Shown: positions 16,000 through 24,260 of the stretch, one piece after another
Position numbering within the stretch: position 1 is the stretch's first letter
Layout: every line of letters begins with the position of its first letter
DNA from: JALYXV01 sp963791545
GTDB taxonomy: Bacteria > Actinomycetota > Acidimicrobiia > Acidimicrobiales > Palsa-688
Direction: 5' to 3'
Assembly: GCA_963791545.1 (NCBI GenBank)
Contig: CAWBSR010000002.1
Span: 256,263 to 320,262 of the forward strand
DNA: 64,000 nucleotides
Translations under genes and position numbers: made by a program
The notes under the pieces: model-generated
What the model saw: the letters and a program-made list of their open reading frames with translations, nothing else
Database searches by the model: none
What the model was told of the DNA's origin: nothing

Positions 16000-18128
16000 G
16001 GCTCTGCGATCTGGGTCACGTATTTGTTGTGTGCCTCTCCACCCGCCCAGGTTAGGTCCAGGTCAATATTTACCGGCCCTGTCGCGTGGGGCGCCACCAG
16101 CCGGATCACCCCGACCCGGGCGCAGCCGTCGGCGCCCACCCCACCCGCGAATCGCCACGAGCGCGGTGAGCCCGGCCCCGCCCACGACACCGTGGCTGTC
16201 AACGAGCCGTCCTGGATGGCCACCCTCAGGTCGCTCACCACATGCACCGCCAGCGCGACGGTCTCCCCGGGCCGGTAGCTCTGGGCGGGCCGGTCGGCGA
16301 CCACGATCACCGGAGCGCAGGCCGCGACGAGCGCCGCCCAACCGGCCTTGGGCCGGCGCTGGTGGTCCAGCACCGAGAAGGTGACGGCGGGCTGGCTGTC
16401 GCCCAGCAGGAACTGGCAGAAACCCCCGGTCGGCCGGTACTTCAGCCGCCGCAAGGTCTCCACGTGGAAGCGGATCAGCTGTGCCTGATAGGCCTGGGTG
16501 GCGTCGCGCCACGCCTCGAAGGTGTCGAACGAGGCCGGGGCAACGTACCGGTCAAAGGGACCTTTCTGGAGGCGATAGGCCCGGGCCAGGTGGTCCCAGT
16601 CGAGGTCCGGCCACACCCCGACCGCCCCGCCGGCGCCGTCGGGGCCCCACGGCGCCTCGTCGGGCACCGCCTGGGCGCCGAAGCCGCCCACGAACCGGGC
16701 CAGGACAGGAAAACGGGCCAGCACCACCGGCAGCTCCCGTTCCTCGCCCACGTACCACCCGTAGTAGAGGTGGCTGTCGGTCCCCCACGCCGGGTGGGGC
16801 AACACCCCGGAGTGGGCCACGACGGGCCGGGTGCCGTCGGCCGCCTCCAGTTCCCGGTGAATCGAGCGGTCGAGGATGGTCCGGTTCCACGACGGCAGCG
16901 AGCGGCGGGTCAGCAAAGGTGCCCGTCGCACCGGGTACGGCAGCGCCGCCGGCTCGTTGTGGCCGCACCACACCGCCACCGAGGGGTGGTGCCCGAGCAG
17001 GTCGACCGCTTCGCCGGCCTGGCGGATTGCCTGCCGCCGCACCCCGGCATAGACCCCCTGCAAGGGCAGGTCCTGCCACAGCAGCATCCCGAGCCGGTCG
17101 GCGGCGTCGTACAGTTCGGGACGGCTGATATGGCCGTGCACCCGGAGCAGGTCGAGCCCCCCTTCCCGGGCCAGCACCACGTCGCGCGCCACCTCCTCGG
17201 GCGAGGCCAGGCCCAGCTCCCGCCGGGCCGGCCCCTGGGCGCTGCCCTTCAAGAACAGCCGCTCCCCGTTGACGGCGGCCACGAAGTCGTGCATGCGCAC
17301 CTGGCGCAACCCGGTGCGCAGCGCCCGGTGGTCACTGTCGGCGCCGTCGACGGCCACCGTGACGGTGACTTCGTAGCGCGGTTGGCCGCCCAGGGCGTGG
17401 GGCCACCACAGCGCCGGATGCTCGACCGCCACCCGCCAGCGGAGGTCGTTGGGCCCCCCGGCCAGCGGATGTTCGGTCGTTCGTTCGACCGCGGGGCCCG
17501 AAGGCCCGCGCAGCACCGTCGTCAGTGTCGCCTGCGCGGCCCGCTGGGCATCCAGGGTGGCTGCGAAGGCGACCGTGGCCCGCTGGGCGTTGGCCTCGGG
17601 GCACAGCACCCGCAGCCTGGCGATGCGCACGGGACCGGTGGCGAACAGCCGGACGGGCCGCCAGATGCCGCCGGGATTCCAATCGCCGTCGATCTCGTCG
17701 CCGTGCTGGAACGCCCCGGTCAGCTGGCGCTGGGCCACTTCTTCGCGGGGCCGGTCGCAGGTCAGCTCCAGGGCGACGACGTGCTCGGATCGCTGCGCCA
17801 TGGCTTCGGTCACTTCGAAAACGTGGGGGAAAAAGTAGCCCTCGGTGTCTCCCAGGTAGGACCCGTCCAACCACACGTCGCCCTGGTAGAAAAGGCCGTC
17901 GAATTGCAGCCAGGTCCGCAATGCCGTTTCCGCTCCGTCGGCGGCGGGGGATGCAAAACGCCGCCGGTACAGCAGCGGCCCGTCGCTCGCTGCGAACTCG
18001 CAGTGGGAACGCCAGTGGTGGGGCACCGCGACCTCGGCCCAGTGGCCGTCGTCCATTTCGGCGACGGAGAAGCGGCGGCGGAGGTCGTCGTCCGCGGCAA
18101 CCGCCCGCCACATGCCCCCCAGGTCCAC
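15996..18128 (-). CDS. Glycoside hydrolase family 2-like protein lacking the usual nucleophile Glu
   Basis: The 710-residue protein has GH2 architecture: an N-terminal sugar-binding jelly-roll domain (WLQFDGLFYQGDVWLDGSY), an immunoglobulin-like domain, a TIM barrel (FLKGSAQGPARREL, DLLRVHGHISRPELYDAADR, MLLWQDLPLQG) and a C-terminal domain. The acid/base site WCGHNEPA is intact near residue 388. At the position where beta-mannosidase relatives have FVSEFG or similar, this protein reads FVGGFGAQAVPDEA (residues about 479-492). The nucleophile Glu is therefore replaced by Gly, codon 16683-16685. There is no signal peptide. The stop overlaps the sdhC ATG. It may be catalytically altered, retaining only binding or transglycosylation; this is inference. 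Confidence 0.85.
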   Translation of the reverse strand: MDLGGMWRAVAADDDLRRRFSVAEMDDGHWAEVAVPHHWRSHCEFAASDGPLLYRRRFASPAADGAETALRTWLQFDGLFYQGDVWLDGSYLGDTEGYFFPHVFEVTEAMAQRSEHVVALELTCDRPREEVAQRQLTGAFQHGDEIDGDWNPGGIWRPVRLFATGPVRIARLRVLCPEANAQRATVAFAATLDAQRAAQATLTTVLRGPSGPAVERTTEHPLAGGPNDLRWRVAVEHPALWWPHALGGQPRYEVTVTVAVDGADSDHRALRTGLRQVRMHDFVAAVNGERLFLKGSAQGPARRELGLASPEEVARDVVLAREGGLDLLRVHGHISRPELYDAADRLGMLLWQDLPLQGVYAGVRRQAIRQAGEAVDLLGHHPSVAVWCGHNEPAALPYPVRRAPLLTRRSLPSWNRTILDRSIHRELEAADGTRPVVAHSGVLPHPAWGTDSHLYYGWYVGEERELPVVLARFPVLARFVGGFGAQAVPDEAPWGPDGAGGAVGVWPDLDWDHLARAYRLQKGPFDRYVAPASFDTFEAWRDATQAYQAQLIRFHVETLRRLKYRPTGGFCQFLLGDSQPAVTFSVLDHQRRPKAGWAALVAACAPVIVVADRPAQSYRPGETVALAVHVVSDLRVAIQDGSLTATVSWAGPGSPRSWRFAGGVGADGCARVGVIRLVAPHATGPVNIDLDLTWAGGEAHNKYVTQIAEP

Positions 18129-18162
18129 GGCGGCAGGCTACCGAGCCGCCCTGGTGGGCGAC

Positions 18163-19413
18163 CTAGTGGCCGCCGACCAGGCCTCCCCCGAGATGGAGAC
18201 CGGGCGCACCACCAGTGCAACCGACCTTCAAGGTGAGTAACTGGACGCCGGTGCAGCCGCCGGCGCCCACGCCGAGGTTGACCCCGACCGGCCCCGCGTT
18301 GAGCGTCACCTGCACGACCGGCTTGGCCGCGGCCACCGGCGCCAGGGTCACCGCTGGTGCCGTTACCGGCGGACGGGTGGTCGAGGGTTCCGTGACGGGC
18401 CTCAGGGTAACGGGCACGGGCGGGACCCGGACGATCACCACCGGCGCGGTGGTCGTCGCCGCTCCCGACGCCGACGAAGGTGACGGCGAGGCGATGAGCT
18501 GCGGTCCCTGGTTTGTGGCGACGCCGCTCGGGCTGGCGCCGCCGGTCGTAGCGCCGGTGCCGCTGGCGGGGGCGCCGTTGCCGAGTCCCGAACCCAGGCC
18601 GAGGCCGAGGCCGGGCCCAGAGGCGGCTGGGGCCGCCGGGGGGCCCGACGCCGGTGGCCGAGGGGCGGGCGCCGCCACCGGCAGGGTATGTATGGTTCCG
18701 CTGCCTCCCACCACCGCCAAGCCGACCAGGCCGAGGGCGCACAAGCCGGCCACCGAGACCGCCAGCGGCCGCGGGGCCCGCTCGGCCAGCCAGCCGCGGC
18801 CCGCAGCGCTCTGCCGGCGGTCCTGGGCCACCGCTTTCCGCCATCGGGATTCTGTTTTCGTCGCGATCCCGCTGGGCACGGGAGAAACTGCCGCCGCCAG
18901 GGCCGCCGCCGGATCGGGCGGGAGGTGACCCCCGGCGGCCGCCTGTTCCAGCCGGTGCTCGAGGCCCGCCAGGCCCCGCTTCTTCAACTGCAGGGCAGCG
19001 GCGCTGGAAACCCCGAGGATCGGCCCCGCCTCGGTCGCCGCCAGTCCTTCGACCTCCTGCAGCCACACCGCGGCCCGCCAGCGCGACGGCAGGCCGGTGA
19101 AGGCCGCCACCACTGGCGCATCGGGAGCCGCCGTCACTGCCGCCGAGGAGCGGTCGGATCCCGACTTCGCCTCCCGGTACACCGCGGCCAGCAGGTGGAG
19201 CCGGAACAGCTCCGCCACCTCCTCGGGGCCGCGTCCCGCCCGACGCAGCGTGGCCACGAAGGCGTTGGTCGTCGCCCGGGCGGCGGCGTCGGCCGAGGCC
19301 GCGGTGACCTGGGCCAGGCGCCAGGCGCTGTCGATGTGGCGGCGGTACAGGCTCGAGTAGGCCCCGGCATCGCCTGAGGAGGCCGCCAGCGCCTGATCGC
19401 AATCCGTGGTCAT
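18163..19413 (-). CDS. ECF sigma factor-like protein fused to a membrane helix and Thr/Pro/Gly-rich ectodomain
   Basis: Residues 1-165 resemble an ECF sigma factor: a region-2-like helical part (AYSSLYRRHIDSAWRLAQVT) and a region-4-like helix-turn-helix (LPSRWRAAVWLQEVEGLAAT, GPILGVSSAAALQLKKRGLA). Unlike an ordinary sigma factor it continues through a basic linker into one membrane helix (PLAVSVAGLCALGLVGLAVV, about 218-238). An exported low-complexity region of about 150 residues rich in Pro, Thr, Gly and Ala follows, ending in a short domain with two Cys (GGCTGVQLLTLKVGCTGG). The ATG has a clear G-rich ribosome binding site (GGGGGGAAGGGC). It is divergent from the MoxR gene. Sigma function is inferred. 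Confidence 0.75.
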   Translation of the reverse strand: MTTDCDQALAASSGDAGAYSSLYRRHIDSAWRLAQVTAASADAAARATTNAFVATLRRAGRGPEEVAELFRLHLLAAVYREAKSGSDRSSAAVTAAPDAPVVAAFTGLPSRWRAAVWLQEVEGLAATEAGPILGVSSAAALQLKKRGLAGLEHRLEQAAAGGHLPPDPAAALAAAVSPVPSGIATKTESRWRKAVAQDRRQSAAGRGWLAERAPRPLAVSVAGLCALGLVGLAVVGGSGTIHTLPVAAPAPRPPASGPPAAPAASGPGLGLGLGSGLGNGAPASGTGATTGGASPSGVATNQGPQLIASPSPSSASGAATTTAPVVIVRVPPVPVTLRPVTEPSTTRPPVTAPAVTLAPVAAAKPVVQVTLNAGPVGVNLGVGAGGCTGVQLLTLKVGCTGGAPGLHLGGGLVGGH

Positions 19414-19521
19414 GCCCTTCCCCCCAAAATCCGCGCCGGGGCCAACAGTATTCGGTAAGTCCTGCCCCGCGGGTTTATCACCGCAGCCGCCCGGATCGAC
19501 GGTGCCGGTAGCGTGGGCGCC

Positions 19522-20940
19522 ATGTCCGTCGCCTCCTGCACTCCCCTCCCCGCCAGCCTCGGCGATCTCCGGGAGTCAGGCTGGCAATCGATCCCGGTCA
19601 AGGAAGAAGTGCGCCGCAACGCCGCCGCCCGCATCGCCCTCGGCGAGCCCATCGTGGCCGGTGTGGTGGGCTACCAGGACACGGTGCTGCCCCAGCTGGA
19701 AAACGCCCTGCTGGCGGGCCACGACATCATTTTCCTGGGCGAGCGGGGCCAGGCCAAGACCCGGATCATCCGGGCCCTCACCTCGCTGCTCGACGAGTGG
19801 CTCCCCATCGTCGCCGGCTCCGAGATCCTCGACGACCCCTACCAGCCGGTCTCCCGTCCCGCCCGCGACCTGGTGGCCCAACTGGGCGACGCCACCCCGG
19901 TCACCTGGGTCCACCGCGACACCCGTTTCGGCGAGAAGCTGGCCACGCCGGACACCTCCATCGCCGACCTCATCGGCGAGGTCGACCCCATCAAGGTCGC
20001 CGAGGGCCGCTACCTCTCTGACGAGCTCACCCTCCACTACGGCCTGGTGCCGCGGACCAATCGGGGGATCTTCGCCATCAACGAGCTGCCTGACCTGGCG
20101 GAACGCATCCAGGTGGGCCTGCTCAACGTGCTCGAGGAGCGCGACGTCCAGATCCGGGGTTACAAGATCCGCCTTCCCCTCGACGTCATGCTCGTCGCCT
20201 CTGCCAACCCCGAGGACTACACCAACCGGGGCCGCATCATCACCCCGCTCAAGGACCGCTTCGGCGCCCAGATCCGGACCCACTACCCCCTCGACGTGGC
20301 CACCGAACTGGCGGTCATCGAGCAGGAGGCGCGACCGTTCGACGCCCTGGGCCTGCGGGTCCAGGTTCCGGCGTTCATGACCGAGATCATCGGCACCATC
20401 TCTCACCTGGCCCGCCAGAGTGGCAACATCAACCAGCGCTCCGGGGTGTCGGTACGGCTCAGCATCGCCAACTACGAGACGCTCACGGCCAATGCCGCCC
20501 GGAGGGCGCTGCGCCTCGGTGAGAAGGATGTGGTCCCCCGCGTCAGCGATCTCGAGGCCTTGGCCGCGTCGACGGCCGGCAAGGTCGAGATCGAGTCGGT
20601 CGAGGAGGGTCGCGACGGACTGGTCGTCGAACGGCTCATCAAGCAGGCAACGCTGTCGGTGTTCAAGGCCCGCTGCCCCATGGACCAGTTCCGCGACGTC
20701 GTGGCCGCCTTCGACGAGGGGACGGTCATCCATACCGGCGACGACGTGACATCGCCCACCTACGTGGAGGTCCTGAGCCGCATGCCGGCGCTGCGGCGAC
20801 CCGTGATGGCGCTGGCCGAAAGCGAGACGCCGGCCGCGGTGGCCTCGGCCGCCGAATTCGTACTCGAGGGTCTGCATCTCTCGAAGCGCCTCAACAAGGA
20901 CGCCGTGGGCGGCCGGGCCACCTACCGGGGCCGTCAATAA
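19522..20940 (+). CDS. MoxR/magnesium-chelatase subunit I-type AAA+ ATPase
   Basis: The 472-residue protein is an AAA+ ATPase of the ChlI/MoxR group, usually a chaperone that remodels targets together with a vWA-domain partner. Walker A is FLGERGQAKTRIIRAL near residue 75 and Walker B is GIFAINELPDLAERIQ. Sensor 1 is MLVASANPEDYTNRG, and the arginine finger region is TPLKDRFGAQIRTHYP. The C-terminal lid carries ISHLARQSGNINQRSGVSVR. ATG at 19522 is chosen over GTG at 19513 as the first Met. The usual downstream vWA gene is absent: the next DNA is pseudogene debris. Confidence 0.9.
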   Translation: MSVASCTPLPASLGDLRESGWQSIPVKEEVRRNAAARIALGEPIVAGVVGYQDTVLPQLENALLAGHDIIFLGERGQAKTRIIRALTSLLDEWLPIVAGSEILDDPYQPVSRPARDLVAQLGDATPVTWVHRDTRFGEKLATPDTSIADLIGEVDPIKVAEGRYLSDELTLHYGLVPRTNRGIFAINELPDLAERIQVGLLNVLEERDVQIRGYKIRLPLDVMLVASANPEDYTNRGRIITPLKDRFGAQIRTHYPLDVATELAVIEQEARPFDALGLRVQVPAFMTEIIGTISHLARQSGNINQRSGVSVRLSIANYETLTANAARRALRLGEKDVVPRVSDLEALAASTAGKVEIESVEEGRDGLVVERLIKQATLSVFKARCPMDQFRDVVAAFDEGTVIHTGDDVTSPTYVEVLSRMPALRRPVMALAESETPAAVASAAEFVLEGLHLSKRLNKDAVGGRATYRGRQ

Positions 20941-21006
20941 GGAATGGCGCGGCTCGTCGCCAGCCCGGTGACGGTTCGTGGAACGTGATGTCGAGGTCCC
21001 GTCGAC

Positions 21007-21827
21007 TTAGCGGCTCAAGTAGGTATTGACGTCGGCGAGCACACGGCTGACGAACAGCTCCTGGTCGGCCGGGCTGATCGGCGAGGCCTGGCCGGCGAGC
21101 GCGAACGCGAACTCCTTGGAGTAGCTCTTGGTCTCATGATGAAGTCGCGAAGCTTTTCATCGGCCGCGCGGGCCACGGTGATCTACTTTTCGATCTGCTC
21201 CTCGAAGCGTTGCAGCGCACGCTCGCGTTCCTCGCCGCCGAGTTGGAGGATCTTGGTGAGGTCGCGCTCGGCGTCGCCGAGGATGGATCGAGGCCGCCGA
21301 TTGTCTCCTCGAAGATGTTGATGCGCCGTTCGAGGACATCGAGGACTCGCTCTTCGACGGTGCCTTTGACCCAGAAGTTTGTCAACTGTTCAAGCTCGTA
21401 TCGCCGCGCGGTGATCGCCAACGCCAACTGGCGGGCCGATCCGAGGCGCCCCTCGATGAGGCGGCTATGCGGGTCATCGAGGACGTGAGGTCGAAGGTCC
21501 GCCTCGGCAACTGTCATCAACTTGCCGTCAAGGATGACCTGCCAGCGCGGCGGCATGGCTGTGGTCGGCGCATGCACCAGTCCGATCGCCCCGTTGCTCG
21601 CTCGCCGAACCATCACCGCCAGCAGGGCCCTTTCCACTGCCCCGGCGTGGGCGTTGAAGTTTCTTTGATCCCTCGTCACCGTCGAAGCGGACCTTGAGGC
21701 GTGGCCCATCAACCTCGATCACGACGCCGATGGGCGAGCCCGGCGCCGACGGCCACCGAACCAACGCCCCTGCCACGAGCACGGATGACCGTGCCTGAAG
21801 ATCCGTCGGGAATCGAGCCCCTTTCAT
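21007..21827 (-). pseudogene. Broken SNF2-type helicase (possibly DrmD-like), with internal deletion and several frameshifts
   Basis: The minus strand opens with an SH3-like N-terminus typical of large SNF2 helicases (ALVRWPSAPGSPIGVVIEVD, ATG 21827). It then jumps, in another frame, to C-terminal helicase sequence (LEQLTNFWVKGTVEERVLDV, INIFEETIGGLDP). The motor domains are missing between these parts. Further damage is clear: a one-base loss after GGLDP near 21285, an in-frame TAG (EEQIEK*ITVAR) near 21185 and another frameshift near 21140. The end reads SYSKEFAFALAGQASPISPA...NTYLSR with TAA at 21007. Relation to the DISARM helicase DrmD is a guess from sequence style; SNF2 family membership is more secure. 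Confidence 0.6.
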
Positions 21828-21979
21828 GACGAGGGGCGTATTTTCCCTGGGGAAATCGAGCTTTGCTGGGTGGAGCCGTCGACCAGCGTGGCCGATGCTC
21901 TCCGCCTCATGGCACCGAAGCGTTAGGCGAGATGACTGTCCGCGCGTCTGAGGTGGGGCGCCGGGGTAAAGTTTGCGTT

Positions 21980-22204
21980 GTGGAGATTGACCCGGAAAAC
22001 CTGGTGGGGTTTTTCGGGTTTATGTTCGGTCATCTCGACGAGAAGCAGCGTCGGTTCCCGGCCGGGGATGGCACGGTTGTTGGGCCGGGCGGCGTGACGG
22101 TGGTGGCGGGCATGTCGCGCAATACGGTGACCGATGGCGCGAAGGCGTTCGACGCCGGGGAGGAGCCGTCGGACCGGGTGCGCCGGGAGGGGGGCGGCGG
22201 TCCC
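21980..22204 (+). pseudogene. N-terminal fragment of an ISAzo13-type transposase
   Basis: From GTG 21980 the frame reads FFGFMFGHLDEKQRRFPAGD, then GPGGVTVVAGMSRNTVTDGA and EEPSDRVRREGGGG. This order (LDERQRR..., a helix-turn-helix beginning GG...VA..SG.S..TV, then RVRRPGGG) is that of ISAzo13-family transposases. Only about 75 residues remain. The sequence then switches at about 22205 into a helicase fragment, so a deletion or recombination joined the two. No terminal repeats were recognised. Confidence 0.6.
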
Positions 22205-22451
22205 TGCCTGGAGGATCCTCATGGCCCTCAAACTCGACCCGGTCCGGCTGCTGATTGCCGACGACGTCGGGATCGGAAAAACGATCGAAGCCGGCCTGAT
22301 CGCCAAAGAACTACTCGAACAGGGCGACGTGTCCCGCCTCGCAGTTCTGTGTCCGCCGCATCTGGCCCAGCAGTGGCAGGCCGAGCTGTCCGACAAGTTC
22401 CATCTCGACTCCCAGCGGGGCGTTGCTATCAGAGAGTTGAGTTGCCCTTAG
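22205..22451 (+). pseudogene. SNF2-type helicase fragment with Walker A, opposite in orientation to the other helicase pieces
   Basis: From ATG 22221 the frame reads MALKLDPVRLLIADDVGIGK, followed by TIEAGLIAKELLEQ and RLAVLCPPHLAQQWQAELSD. DDVGIGKTIEAGL is helicase motif I (Walker A) and AVLCPPHLAQQW is motif Ia of SNF2/RapA-like helicases. Homology stops at about 22425 and the frame ends at 22451. It is on the plus strand, whereas the N- and C-terminal helicase pieces at 21.0-21.8 kb are on the minus strand. An inversion or two separate helicases must be invoked. Confidence 0.6.
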
Positions 22452-23017
22452 CTGGTCTGGTGCCGCCGACGCTGCAAGACCACCAGGACCGTACCGAGGG
22501 CGATCAAGCCCAACGCCACGAGCAGGCCTAGCGTGATGTTGCTACCGGTGAAAGCCAAACCTCCGCCCTCACGCTCGGGGGCCGAGGTGCACAGGAGGTC
22601 GAAGGTCCCAGTCGGCGAACTGGTGCCTCCGTCCACGTTGGGGCCAGTGGCAATCACCTTGTTTTCACCACAGACGGCCGGGGCATTCGTGGGGTCGTCG
22701 ACATGAAGGAGCGTCTGAGAGACCACCGTGACGACGACCACAACGGCACCATTGGTGGATGCCTTGGCGAAAACGGTGGTCCCGTTGACCGTAATCGTGA
22801 CAGAGGCCCCGGGGGCAAAATTGCCACAGAGGGTGAAGGTGACCGTCTGACCGACAGCAACCGTGCCCGCGTCGACGTTGGCCACAGTGCACCCTGGGAC
22901 CGAGGTCCCCGGCGGGTAGGAGACCTGCGCCAGAGCGGAGCCCCCGGCGAAGAAGACGGTGCTGACGACCACCGCAGCCCCAATGAGGGCCGCCATCCTG
23001 TGTCGAAGCGTTAGCAC
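22448..23017 (-). CDS. Secreted protein with LAFTG-type cell-wall sorting signal
   Basis: The 189-residue protein has a signal peptide (RHRMAALIGAAVVVSTVFFA, cleavage probably after GSALA) and an exported domain with four Cys (VPGCTVANVD, FTLCGNFAPG, PAVCGENK, LLCTSAP). It ends with GGGLAFTGSNITLGLLVALG and a short RRR tail. LAFTG, a hydrophobic helix and positive residues are the layout of sortase substrates; LAxTG is typical of class E sortases in actinobacteria. No sortase gene is in the window. GTG at 23017 is supported by GGGGAG seven bases upstream; an internal ATG eight codons later is possible. The exported domain function is unknown. Confidence 0.8.
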   Translation of the reverse strand: MLTLRHRMAALIGAAVVVSTVFFAGGSALAQVSYPPGTSVPGCTVANVDAGTVAVGQTVTFTLCGNFAPGASVTITVNGTTVFAKASTNGAVVVVVTVVSQTLLHVDDPTNAPAVCGENKVIATGPNVDGGTSSPTGTFDLLCTSAPEREGGGLAFTGSNITLGLLVALGLIALGTVLVVLQRRRHQTS

Positions 23018-23066
23018 TTCGATCTCCCCTCGCGTAATCGAGTAGCTAACCTTATACCTTACCTTA
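23018..23066 (-). promoter_or_regulatory. Possible promoter/operator with three TAAGGT repeats
   Basis: Upstream of the LAFTG protein the coding strand has three copies of TAAGGT (plus-strand ACCTTA at 23049, 23056 and 23061), two of them sharing a base. The last is preceded by TATAAG, a fair -10 hexamer about 34 bases from the GTG. Closely spaced repeats next to a -10 suggest a regulator site. The repeats recall, but do not match, a DtxR-type iron box. No -35 is clear. Confidence 0.3.
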
Positions 23067-23616
23067 GATCGATGAGGGCCCGCGCGCCAATGCAGTTGGA
23101 GAAAAGGCGCCGTCGAATTCCGACACCGGAGAATCTACCTTCAGCGTCGTCCGCAGTCAGTTCTGACTGCGGCATCGAGCGGAGTTGAGGCCAGGCATTT
23201 CGAACCGGCGCCTTGGTGAGAGGCGTTTTGGTGCGGTCGAAGTTCAGCAAACGAACCTTGCCGCGGCCAGAGCGCCGCTCAAGGACCGAGATCGGAGTAC
23301 GAGCAGCGGTTATCTGCGTTGCGGCGTCGTCGCCCTTGGCGCGATTGAGCTGGGCTTGCGGCACCTGATAGTCAGGCACCCGCCTACTGATGGATAGAGT
23401 CTGACGCCAGGCAAATCGGAGGATTGTCTCGGGTTTGCCACGGGCCGCTCGTGACGACGGCCCTCTCACTGTCGTTGGACCCTGGCTGGTTGTCGACACG
23501 GTGGTCGAAAGGGATCTCAGCCGACCCGCACGCCTTGGCACGGGCATACGAGCACCAGGCGCCCAAATACGCCGTGCCATCCGGTTGAGCGCGACTGTCA
23601 GATACGATGTCATTGC
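23067..23616. other. About 550 bases without a supported gene
   Basis: Open frames exist on both strands but have Arg/Ser/Thr-rich, shadow-like translations and no ribosome binding sites or family motifs. The stretch may be an upstream regulatory region or old debris. A TACGAT -10-like hexamer at 23603 lies nine bases before the GTG of the next gene. Confidence 0.5.
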
Positions 23617-24234
23617 GTGGGATTGTGTACGGAGTTCGGCCCTTCAATCCAGCACGACTGCGACGAGGCGATGGTCGCCGGGCACGATTCGTGCTTCTGC
23701 CCGGTCTGCCAGGCTGTCTGCGCCGGGAGGTTCCCTGGATGTAGCGCGGTGTGGTCACGAGGTCCTCAGCGTGTGACACTGCGGAGTAGGTCGGTTGAGC
23801 CCGGCAAGGTTGCGGGGTCTTCGAACGGCAACGGCAACGGCTCTGCTGCACCAGCGACGAACGGCTTGCGGGCGGACGACCAGCCCCGCCGATTGGCTCT
23901 GACATCGGGGAGCGTGCCCCTCGCCAACACCGATTACTCCTTTCTCGACCCGTTGCTGGCTGCGATCAGTGTCCTCAGTCGAAGGGTCGAGCAGGCCAAC
24001 GCAAGTGCGCCTCAAGGCGCCGACGACCGCCTCCAGGGGGCGGTAAGCGGGCTCATAGACCGCATCGAGACTCTTCCCGAGCTTCTCGCCGCGGCGCTAA
24101 GCGATGCGCTTGAGCGGCAGCATCGGCTCATCATCAAGGACATGCAGACCGCTCTTAACGAGTTCGAAGCCAGACTTGAGCCCTCAGCGGATACCGCGTT
24201 CCTCGCCGAGTATCGACACCCGACAGGCCCCTAA
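23617..24234 (+). CDS. Hypothetical protein with Cys-rich N-terminus and coiled-coil C-terminus
   Basis: This is not a recognised family. The 205-residue product has six Cys near the N-terminus (GLCTEFG, HDCDEAM, DSCFCPVCQAVCAGRFPGC), spaced like a zinc-binding knuckle. A Gly/Asn/Ser linker (SSNGNGNGSAAPATNG) and a helical C-terminal half with heptad-like leucines (LLAAISVLSRRVEQAN, LIDRIETLPELLAAALSDAL) follow, suggesting a coiled coil. GTG 23617 has no Shine-Dalgarno; a TACGAT hexamer nine bases upstream makes a leaderless transcript possible. It lies between the secreted LAFTG protein and the polysaccharide locus. Confidence 0.55.
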   Translation: MGLCTEFGPSIQHDCDEAMVAGHDSCFCPVCQAVCAGRFPGCSAVWSRGPQRVTLRSRSVEPGKVAGSSNGNGNGSAAPATNGLRADDQPRRLALTSGSVPLANTDYSFLDPLLAAISVLSRRVEQANASAPQGADDRLQGAVSGLIDRIETLPELLAAALSDALERQHRLIIKDMQTALNEFEARLEPSADTAFLAEYRHPTGP

Positions 24235-24260
24235 CCCGAGGGAATCCGGGCAAGTCAGGT

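Noticed and set aside
16242..18236. 664-codon plus-strand frame opposite the GH2-like gene
   Set aside because: Pro/Gly/Arg/His-rich shadow without a ribosome binding site; the minus-strand GH2 domains explain the region.
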